Positions 1 to 5,421 of a stretch of DNA of 6,781 nt are shown here, piece after piece; position 1 is the stretch's first letter; every line of letters begins with the position of its first letter. The DNA comes from Desulfocapsaceae bacterium (GTDB lineage: Bacteria; Desulfobacterota; Desulfobulbia; Desulfobulbales; Desulfocapsaceae). Under the pieces are notes generated by a model. The model was not told the origin of the DNA, ran no database searches, and worked only from the letters and a program-made list of their open reading frames with translations. The DNA lies in assembly GCA_029934775.1 (NCBI GenBank), contig JAOZLO010000032.1:1-6781 (forward strand), written 5' to 3'. A program made the translations under genes and the position numbers.

Positions 1-521
1 TGCTTTATCCAGGGGCCAAATTTCCAGATAAGAGCAGCCACCAGAAAAAACCTGGCAGACCTTGCCAGAAGAGAAACCAGCATGAAGGTGATAAAGTTGG
101 ATTGTACAAATCCTGCAGTTATAGTGAAAAGTTTGTAAGGAATAGGAGTAAAACCGGCGGTCCCTACAATCCACACATCATATTCCTTGAAATAATGCTG
201 TACCAGCTCGTACTTTTCACTGAACCCGTACCATTCAACTATCGGTGTACCGACACTGTCCATAAACCAGTATCCAAGCCCATAACCAAACCCTCCCCCA
301 AGTACTGAACCAATGGAACAGATTGCTGCATATCGAAACGCTTTCAGAGGAATTGCAACGCACATGGCAATGAGAAAGACATCGGGAGGGAGCGGAAAAA
401 AAGATGACTCAACAAAGGCAATAAGGAACAACACCCATCCGCCATGAGGCCCGCTGATCCACTCCATGCACCTGTCGTACAGTCTGTGTATTACGTTTCG
501 TCTGCTAACTTCTCCAGCCAT
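1..521 (-). CDS. YqaA/DedA-like (VTT domain) inner-membrane protein, C-terminus cut by window edge
   Basis: Integral membrane protein of the YqaA branch of the DedA/SNARE-associated (VTT) superfamily. Relatives are linked to lipid-carrier transport and membrane homeostasis, but the exact substrate of this branch is unsettled. Only the first 173 residues are in the window and the frame is open to the left edge. After a short basic N-terminus (about 1-18) there is a hydrophobic segment with the acidic/proline-rich motif FVESSFFPLPPDVFL (36-50), a Gly-rich membrane segment (66-86), then a loop and the family-typical GTAGFTPIPYKLFTITAG stretch (120-137), followed by another membrane segment (142-166). 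The start at 521 is chosen because AGGAG lies 3 bases upstream (525-529) and the ATG sits inside the end of pcm with a 17-base overlap, suggesting translational coupling. Family assignment is by motif recognition; the function is inferred. Confidence 0.8.
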   Translation of the reverse strand, partial: MAGEVSRRNVIHRLYDRCMEWISGPHGGWVLFLIAFVESSFFPLPPDVFLIAMCVAIPLKAFRYAAICSIGSVLGGGFGYGLGYWFMDSVGTPIVEWYGFSEKYELVQHYFKEYDVWIVGTAGFTPIPYKLFTITAGFVQSNFITFMLVSLLARSARFFLVAALIWKFGPWIK

Positions 522-1152
522 ATTCTCCTACAAGATCGACAAATCGGACCCTGGTAAGCACTTCTATCTCTACCTGACCCTCTTTTTTGGTTAACAATTT
601 CAGTTCCTGCACATCCTGATCGCCAGTTGGCATAACCAGTCGACCTGGATCTGCAAGTTGTGCTATCAGAGGTTCTGGAATATCGGGCCCGCCAGCAGTA
701 ACAATAATCGCATCAAAGGGCCCATGATCCGGCCAGCCCAGCGTCCCGTCATCAAGTTTAGACCTGATATTATAGTAGCGCAGATGATCAAAAATCTTCC
801 TCGCCCCGGCAAGGAGTGAATTCATTCTCTCGACGGTGTACACTTTCTGACACAACCTGGAAAGTACTGCGGCCTGATACCCTGATCCCGTTCCGATTTC
901 GAGAACAGTCTCATCCCCTTTAAGCTTGAGCGCCTGGGTCATATACGCGACGATATAGGGCTGTGATATTGTCTGTCCCGCCCCAATCGGCAGAGGGTAG
1001 TCGCCATAAGACCGTGCCATCATGGCATCGTCAACGAAACAGTGCCTGGGAACTTCTGACATAGCAGTAATAGTACGTTCATCAGTAATATCACGGCTCA
1101 ACAGTTGCTCCCTTACCATTTTCTCTCGGACAGTACCGTACTGATCTCTCAC
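505..1152 (-). CDS. pcm: Protein-L-isoaspartate(D-aspartate) O-methyltransferase
   Basis: Cytosolic repair enzyme that transfers a methyl group from S-adenosylmethionine to the alpha-carboxyl of L-isoaspartyl residues, starting their return to normal aspartate. The 215 residues match the family's usual size. Visible motifs in order: the conserved pre-motif PLPIGAGQTISQPYIVA (53-69), SAM-binding motif I VLEIGTGSGYQAA (83-95), post-I acidic loop VYTVER (104-109), motif II FDAIIVTAG (146-154), the RLVMPTG strand (171-177) and the C-terminal VRFVDLVG (202-209), where many relatives have VRFVPLVG. The start codon is GTG and overlaps the TGA stop of the upstream lipoprotein gene (GTGA, 4-base overlap); GAGAAG lies 5 bases upstream. 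The 3' end overlaps the YqaA-like gene by 17 bases. Middle gene of a three-gene operon. The identification is very secure. Confidence 0.97.
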   Translation of the reverse strand: MRDQYGTVREKMVREQLLSRDITDERTITAMSEVPRHCFVDDAMMARSYGDYPLPIGAGQTISQPYIVAYMTQALKLKGDETVLEIGTGSGYQAAVLSRLCQKVYTVERMNSLLAGARKIFDHLRYYNIRSKLDDGTLGWPDHGPFDAIIVTAGGPDIPEPLIAQLADPGRLVMPTGDQDVQELKLLTKKEGQVEIEVLTRVRFVDLVGEYGWRS

Positions 1153-1526
1153 TTTTTCTTCTCTTGCCAGGAGTAATCACTCGCCCAATCCATATCATCT
1201 TCATCAGATAAAGAAAAAGTACACTCTGTCACGATTCCATTTACGAGAGTAACTATAACCTGACTGTATTCTGGGGCCCCAAACTGTTTCCCCGCATAGG
1301 GAATTTTTTCAAGTAATGTCTTTTTTTCCTTTTGATACATCCACTTTTCAACGCCCTCACCGAGGCTTTTGTGCTCATCCGGCTCTCCCAGATATACAAG
1401 AACATCTTCACTGCTTGATTGCCCCACTTTTAATAAGGCTGCGTCAGAGACAAGATGACGCACCGGCTTATTATAACAGCCTGAAAGAACGAAGGTTGTA
1501 GCCACCAAAAGAAAAAAAAAGCGCAT
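1149..1526 (-). CDS. BamE/SmpA-OmlA-like small outer-membrane lipoprotein
   Basis: A 125-residue predicted lipoprotein. The N-terminus MRFFFLLVATTFVLSGC is a compact type II signal peptide with lipobox LSGC, so Cys17 should be lipidated. Asn19 at +3 and Tyr18 at +2 give no aspartate inner-membrane retention signal, so outer-membrane sorting is plausible. The mature part carries VGQSSSEDVLVYLGEPD (34-50), then a Trp-Met-Tyr strand (62-64) and a final YSQVIVTLVNGIVTECTF strand (87-104). This resembles the BamE (SmpA/OmlA) fold, whose classic member is an accessory of the outer-membrane protein assembly machine; whether this one joins that complex is unknown. The reading frame stays open to an ATG at 1637, but the extra 37 residues come from a palindromic repeat, so I start at 1526, where the signal peptide begins. 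The ribosome-binding site there is weak (GGGT). A run of nine T follows codon 2. The gene overlaps pcm by 4 bases. Confidence 0.78.
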   Translation of the reverse strand: MRFFFLLVATTFVLSGCYNKPVRHLVSDAALLKVGQSSSEDVLVYLGEPDEHKSLGEGVEKWMYQKEKKTLLEKIPYAGKQFGAPEYSQVIVTLVNGIVTECTFSLSDEDDMDWASDYSWQEKKK

Positions 1527-1560
1527 ATGAGTACCCGAGTAAAAACAAGAAAAACATACA

Positions 1561-1623
1561 CCACAGAGGACACAGAGAGTACAGAGAAGGTAAAAACAAT
1601 TCTTTTCTCTGTGTTCTCTGTGG
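1561..1623. repeat. Palindromic CACAGAG-type intergenic repeat
   Basis: Two 18-base arms face each other: CCACAGAGGACACAGAGA at 1561-1578 and TCTCTGTGTTCTCTGTGG at 1606-1623. The reverse complement of the right arm differs from the left at a single base. The left side is also a degenerate 9-base tandem (CACAGAGGA, CACAGAGAG, TACAGAGAA at 1562-1588). The element can fold as a long hairpin on either strand. It lies between htpG and the lipoprotein gene. From memory, similar CACAGAG palindromes, which translate as NHREHRE or LCVLCG peptides, recur between genes of many bacteria; I could not search for copies. Possible roles are a MITE-like or REP-like element or a transcript-processing hairpin. 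Confidence 0.85.
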
Positions 1624-1709
1624 TTAAAAAATGTCACATTTGAGTTGCGTGCATCGCCAACCCTAGTCTGTAGGCTTCAATTTTTCAACGACTAACTCGT
1701 GTCGCCGCT

Positions 1710-3587
1710 CTAACTCTCCAGCACACGGCCGAGAATTTTGTAATTCCTCTCAACCATTTTTAAAGGATCAACGACAAGACCTGCCTGAATCATGGCGTTA
1801 TCATGGATCTGCCTTGCAACTTCAGCTGCAAAGGCTCCATCTCTTTTATGAAGTTCAGCAAGTTTGACGATCAGAGGGTTTTTAGGGTTTATTTCCAGTT
1901 TTTTCTTGGAGTTTTCCATCCCCATTCCCTGTTCCTTCCGACTTGCTGCAAGAATTCTCTCCATGGATGAGCTCATGAAACCGTCTGAATTGACTATCAT
2001 TGCGGGAGCATCCACCAGACGCTTTGAAACAACCACATCACTGATTGTCGCCTCAAGCTCCTTTTTCATCCATTCGATAAGAGTGTCAATCCCCTTCTTA
2101 TCAAGTTTATCGCCACTCTCTTCACTACCTTCATCTTCGGCTCCCTCTTCATCTTTTGCAAGAGAGAGATCTGCCCTATCAGCGGAAACAAGTTTTTTAC
2201 CATCAAATTCAGCCAGGTGGCTCAGTACGAAATCATCAATCGGTTCCAGGGTATAAATAATCTCAATATCCTTTTCCTTGAACATTTCAACATAGGGACC
2301 CGCCTCAATCGCTGCCCTGGATGGACCATTGATATAATAGATCTCCTCCTGATCAGGATTTATCCTCAACATATAATCAGACAGGGAAATGATTCCTCCT
2401 TCCTCCGATTTTGAAGATTCGAACCGAAGTAATTTCCCAAGTTCTTTCTGATATTCATAGTCGGAAGTAACGCCTTCTTTAAGATAGATTCCGAAGGTAG
2501 TCCAGAATTTTTTATATGCTTCCGGATCCTTTGTGGCCTGCTCACCGAGATATTTAAGAAATCTTTTGGTAATAACCTTACGCAGCTTTGCTACCAGTGC
2601 ATTATCCTGCAGGGATTGTCTCGAAATATTAAGTGGAAGATCTTCACTATCTACCACTCCTTTTAAGAATCTCAACCATTCAGGAAGAATGTTTTCCGAA
2701 TGCTGATCTATCAAAATTCTCTGACAGTAGAGATTTACGCCAGGCTCAACCCTGCCGAATCCGAGCACTTCAAAGTTTTCTTCCGGTACAAAAAGAAGCG
2801 CATTGATCGCCAGAGGAGCATCGGCAGAAAAATGTAACTTATAGAGTGCATCCGTCGTTGCGTTACCTATAAATTTATAAAATTCCGTATACTCTTCTTC
2901 TGTTATCTCATTGCGGTTCCTTGTCCAGAGCGCTTGAACGGTATTAACTGTATCCCCTTCCAGTTTAATGGGAAAAGCCACAAAAGCAGAATACTGTTTT
3001 ATAATCGATTCGATTTTCCACTTCTGTGCATATTCTTTCGCATCATCTTTGAGTTCAACAATAATTTTTGTTCCTCTGTGCAGCCCTTTCATCTCTGTGA
3101 GAGTAAAAGAACCGGAGCCGTCTGATATCCACTCGTGTCCTTCACTCTCATCCCAGGATCTGCTCTGGACTCTGACTTTTTTTCCTGCCATAAAGGCTGC
3201 GTAAAAGCCCACTCCAAACTGACCGATCAGGCTTACATCTTTCCTGGCAGCCTCTACCAGTTCTGTGAGAAAGCTGTCTGATCCCGAATGTGCTATTGTT
3301 CCTAGATTATGCTCCAGTTCATCACGGGTCATACCAATCCCGGTATCAGTAATGGTCAATGTCTCTTTTTTCTCATCAATATCAATTGCTATCTCAAGCG
3401 GCACATGACTGTCAAAAACATCAGATTTGGTAAGGCTCTCATGCCTGAATTTTTCAAGAGCATCCGCTGCATTGGATATCAACTCCCTCACAAAGATATC
3501 CCGTTCTGTGTAGAGCGAGTTTATTACAATATCGAGCAGTTTCTTCGTTTCCGTCTGAAATTCATGTGTTGTTGTTTCAGTTGTCAT
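1710..3587 (-). CDS. htpG: Chaperone protein HtpG (bacterial Hsp90)
   Basis: ATP-dependent cytosolic chaperone of the Hsp90 family, acting as a homodimer on late folding intermediates. The 625 residues equal the usual length. The N-terminal GHKL ATPase domain shows ELISNAADA (35-43, with the catalytic Glu and Mg-binding Asn), DTGIGMT (81-87), LGTIAHSGS (95-103) and the lid glycines IGQFGVGFYAAF (121-132). The middle domain shows LPEWLRFLKGVVDSEDLPLN (301-320) followed by ISRQSLQ (321-327), with the ATP-sensing Arg323. An acidic stretch (479-491) precedes the C-terminal dimerisation domain (about 500-625). LGTIAHSGS and SRQ, rather than the E. coli-like LGTIAKSGT and SRE, lean towards TRAP1-like Hsp90s. 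The start has a strong AGAGGTGA ribosome-binding site (3591-3598). The gene is divergent from hemY, and a candidate promoter lies at 3736-3763. I see no CIRCE element and no clear sigma-32 promoter. Confidence 0.97.
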   Translation of the reverse strand: MTTETTTHEFQTETKKLLDIVINSLYTERDIFVRELISNAADALEKFRHESLTKSDVFDSHVPLEIAIDIDEKKETLTITDTGIGMTRDELEHNLGTIAHSGSDSFLTELVEAARKDVSLIGQFGVGFYAAFMAGKKVRVQSRSWDESEGHEWISDGSGSFTLTEMKGLHRGTKIIVELKDDAKEYAQKWKIESIIKQYSAFVAFPIKLEGDTVNTVQALWTRNRNEITEEEYTEFYKFIGNATTDALYKLHFSADAPLAINALLFVPEENFEVLGFGRVEPGVNLYCQRILIDQHSENILPEWLRFLKGVVDSEDLPLNISRQSLQDNALVAKLRKVITKRFLKYLGEQATKDPEAYKKFWTTFGIYLKEGVTSDYEYQKELGKLLRFESSKSEEGGIISLSDYMLRINPDQEEIYYINGPSRAAIEAGPYVEMFKEKDIEIIYTLEPIDDFVLSHLAEFDGKKLVSADRADLSLAKDEEGAEDEGSEESGDKLDKKGIDTLIEWMKKELEATISDVVVSKRLVDAPAMIVNSDGFMSSSMERILAASRKEQGMGMENSKKKLEINPKNPLIVKLAELHKRDGAFAAEVARQIHDNAMIQAGLVVDPLKMVERNYKILGRVLES

Positions 3588-3614
3588 TATTCACCTCTTG
3601 CCTGTCTTTTTTAT

Positions 3615-3634
3615 ATGAAAGTCACCACTTTCAT
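3615..3634. promoter_or_regulatory. Perfect 8-bp inverted repeat in htpG leader
   Basis: ATGAAAGT (3615-3622) and ACTTTCAT (3627-3634) are exact reverse complements around a 4-base loop (CACC). The element begins 27 bases upstream of the htpG start codon and would sit in the 5' leader if transcription starts near 3729. It could be a repressor operator or an RNA hairpin that modulates htpG translation or stability. The sequence does not match CIRCE (TTAGCACTC-N9-GAGTGCTAA). The function is unproven. Confidence 0.45.
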
Positions 3635-3669
3635 GCTCCATTGTGAAAGCAATTCTTGTTTGACCAGTA

Positions 3670-3697
3670 GTCTGGAAATTTAAGTCTGGAAATTTAA
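3670..3697. repeat. Exact 14-bp tandem duplication in htpG-hemY intergenic region
   Basis: GTCTGGAAATTTAA occurs twice head to tail, at 3670-3683 and 3684-3697, with no mismatch. The second copy runs into TTTCC, so GGAAAT (3688-3693) and ATTTCC (3697-3702) also form a small inverted repeat. It lies between the two divergent start codons. It may be a doubled regulator-binding site or a recent replication-slippage duplication. Confidence 0.85.
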
Positions 3698-3735
3698 TTT
3701 CCTTTCCATTGATTATTGCTATAAAGTCGGCGAAA

Positions 3736-3763
3736 ATGTTAAGCATAGAAGTTCCGCTGTCAA
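3736..3763 (-). promoter_or_regulatory. Candidate sigma-70-type promoter for htpG
   Basis: On the minus strand a perfect -35 box TTGACA (3758-3763) is followed, after 16 bases, by TAACAT (3736-3741), which matches four of six positions of the -10 consensus. Initiation near 3729 would give an htpG leader of about 140 bases containing the tandem 14-mers and the hairpin. This is the best promoter match seen in the gap; it is a pattern match only. No equally good plus-strand promoter for hemY was found. Confidence 0.42.
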
Positions 3764-3809
3764 GACTTACTCGAAGCTGCCCTCAACTCGGATTCAAAGT
3801 GACTCTACA

Positions 3810-5213
3810 ATGACCAATCATCTCGACACCATTATAATCGGCGGAGGTCTCTCAGGCCTTACCATTGCACATAAATTTATCCATTTCAATCCCCGCCATC
3901 GTTTTCTCATCCTGGAAAAGGGCGCCCGCACAGGCGGTGCAATCCAATCTCATCATGAGCAGGGGTTTATCGCTGAAATCGGGCCTCACGGCTTCCTGGA
4001 CAATTGTATGGAAAGTCGACAGATACTAGCGGAAACAGGGCTGGATGGGGAAGCAATAAAAGCACCCTTAATCGATTTTGTCAGATACGTCTACCTCAAC
4101 TCCAGACTCAATCTCATCCCACAGACTCCAGTTAAAATTCTGATGGCACCCCTCATCCCTCTACATGCTAAATTACGGATCCTGGGAGACCTTTTCAAAG
4201 CACCTCTTGGGGGAGAACCTACTGTTGCTAAATGGATCAACTATAGATTCGGCCCGGCACTACTCCCCTTTGTTGATGCAATTTATACCGGCACCTATGC
4301 TGGTAATTATGACAAATTGACTATTGACAGTGTTATGCCCGGAGTACGCTCTTTGGAAAAAGAGCATGGCTCAGTCATTCGTGGTCTGCTGAAAAAAAAG
4401 AATAAAAAAAGCAAAACAGAAAAAAAACCAGCGAAATTCCAGCTGCCTGCTATGACAAGTTTTGCAACGGGAATGCACCGACTTCCCGAAAAACTCACGG
4501 AGCAACTCTCTCCCGGGGAAAATCTTCTTCTTAATGCTGAAGCAACAGCTATCGAATTAAGAGAGAACAGCTGGCAGATTACCTCTTCAAAAGGACATTT
4601 TACCGCCACCAATCTGATCATAGCCCTTCCGGTAAATCCAGCACTGCGGCTTCTAGAACTGATAGATCCGGAATTGCCTCAGAGGTCGATCCCGCAAAGC
4701 CGGATAGCCACCATTGTCTTTGGTTTTAACCAGGAGGAGACCCTGCCGCCCGGCTTTGGTTATTTAATACCTGAGTGTGAAAATCGTTTTACACTGGGCT
4801 CCCTTTTCTCTTCAAATATGTTCCCCGGCAGAGCACCGGAAAACCATATGGTTTTTGAAACACTTGTGGGCGGCAGACGCCATCCTGAAAAACTCGAACT
4901 GAGTGACACAATCCTGACCAGGGAAGCGCTTAAAGATGTGAAAGAGGTCCTCAACCTGTCAAATGATCCTGTTTACTCCACTGTACTTCGATCCAAATGG
5001 ACTATCCCCCAACTCGAACGCAGCTATCCCCAACTCCTGAACTGGAGAGATAACCTGATGCAGAGCTATAGAGGTCTGCACATATGCGGCTTTGGCTGGG
5101 GAGGTATTGGACTCAATGATATGATGAAAAGCGGCAGTCGAGTTGCGGAATCAATTCTCTCAACCTCGGGATCTTCTAGAGAAGATGCTGCTGTTAAAGG
5201 TGTTTATTTTTAA
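3810..5213 (+). CDS. hemY: Protoporphyrinogen oxidase, HemY type (FAD-dependent)
   Basis: Flavoenzyme that oxidises protoporphyrinogen IX (or coproporphyrinogen III in the coproporphyrin-dependent pathway) to the porphyrin, late in haem synthesis; members are usually membrane-associated. The 467 residues fit the family. The N-terminal Rossmann motif IIIGGGLSGL (8-17) is followed by LEKGARTGGAIQS (35-47), where Glu36 should bind the FAD ribose. GFIAEIGPHGFLDN (52-65) is the typical second FAD/substrate segment. GSLFSSNMFPGRAP (330-343) is a HemY-like signature. The C-terminal LHICGFGWGGIGLNDMMKSG (423-442) is the closing FAD-binding motif. A lysine-rich linker (about 195-208) is encoded by several A-runs. 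The start is supported by AAGTGA, a weak ribosome-binding site 7 bases upstream, and by alignment of the Rossmann motif. It stands alone: no other haem gene is in the window. An amine-oxidase-fold paralogue such as a phytoene desaturase is less likely. Confidence 0.9.
   Translation: MTNHLDTIIIGGGLSGLTIAHKFIHFNPRHRFLILEKGARTGGAIQSHHEQGFIAEIGPHGFLDNCMESRQILAETGLDGEAIKAPLIDFVRYVYLNSRLNLIPQTPVKILMAPLIPLHAKLRILGDLFKAPLGGEPTVAKWINYRFGPALLPFVDAIYTGTYAGNYDKLTIDSVMPGVRSLEKEHGSVIRGLLKKKNKKSKTEKKPAKFQLPAMTSFATGMHRLPEKLTEQLSPGENLLLNAEATAIELRENSWQITSSKGHFTATNLIIALPVNPALRLLELIDPELPQRSIPQSRIATIVFGFNQEETLPPGFGYLIPECENRFTLGSLFSSNMFPGRAPENHMVFETLVGGRRHPEKLELSDTILTREALKDVKEVLNLSNDPVYSTVLRSKWTIPQLERSYPQLLNWRDNLMQSYRGLHICGFGWGGIGLNDMMKSGSRVAESILSTSGSSREDAAVKGVYF
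5171..5186. other. Small perfect inverted repeat near hemY 3' end
   Basis: ATCTTC (5171-5176) and GAAGAT (5181-5186) flank TAGA inside the last codons of hemY. It lies 10 bases upstream of the stem-loop that spans the stop codon, so the transcript end may fold into two consecutive hairpins. It could equally be chance within coding sequence. Confidence 0.3.
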
Positions 5214-5219
5214 CACCTT
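5197..5219. terminator. Stem-loop spanning the hemY stop codon, possible weak terminator
   Basis: AAGGTGTT (5197-5204) and AACACCTT (5212-5219) pair perfectly around a 7-base loop (TATTTTT), placing the TAA stop (5211-5213) at the loop-stem junction. Neither strand has a proper T-run after the stem, so it does not qualify as a classic intrinsic terminator. Between convergent genes it may help end or protect both transcripts. Confidence 0.35.
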
Positions 5220-5239
5220 ACTTCTGAAATTGAAGTTTC

Positions 5240-5280
5240 CAGTGTTCAGTTTTCAGTTGAAAGTACAGAAACCCACACTG
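5240..5280. repeat. Short repeat cluster with TTCAGTT tandem and CAGTGT/ACACTG ends
   Basis: TTCAGTT is repeated head to tail (5245-5251, 5252-5258) and the unit is bounded by CAGTGT (5240-5245) and its reverse complement ACACTG (5275-5280). It lies in the hemY-dnaA junction. CAGTTTTCAGT-type strings are, from memory, frequent in the intergenic DNA of several bacterial groups, so this may be a degraded dispersed repeat. No copy can be checked here. The rest of the junction, to 5421, is AT-rich (5290-5325) and contains no supported gene or DnaA box. Confidence 0.4.
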
Positions 5281-5421
5281 TGAGACATAACAGACTGAAT
5301 ATACTGATAAATAATATTGGGACGACTAGTGAAGAAAAAACTGCGGGATGACGCTAAAAAGAACAGTCGGTGACGCCGTTTATTAAAGTATGCAATTTTC
5401 TAACCGGACACTGCTGTGTTA

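Noticed and set aside
1561..1623. CRISPR array or direct-repeat array
   Set aside because: The units are 9 bases, contiguous and mirror-arranged; there are no spacers.
1527..1637. N-terminal 37-residue extension of the lipoprotein as a real Cys-rich domain
   Set aside because: It is translated from the palindromic repeat and precedes an intact lipoprotein signal peptide, which must be N-terminal to function.
1638..1709. Intrinsic terminator after htpG
   Set aside because: Only a 4-5 bp stem (GCGAC with GTCGT) followed by an A-rich, not T-rich, stretch on the minus strand.
1864..2256. Open frame of 130 codons on the plus strand inside htpG
   Set aside because: It is antisense to a strongly conserved gene, is Ser-rich in the manner of a reverse-strand shadow and has no recognisable domain.
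3588..3809. CIRCE or sigma-32 control of htpG
   Set aside because: No TTAGCACTC-N9-GAGTGCTAA and no convincing CTTGAA plus CCCCAT pair was seen on the minus strand.
4392..4434. Lysine-rich hemY segment as a foreign insertion
   Set aside because: A variable, often basic, linker at this position is common in HemY-type oxidases, so only the homopolymer aspect is kept as a finding.
5214..5421. Possible replication origin next to dnaA
   Set aside because: I found no TTATNCACA-type DnaA boxes on either strand and no AT-rich 13-mer array. An AT-rich patch at 5290-5325 alone is not enough.
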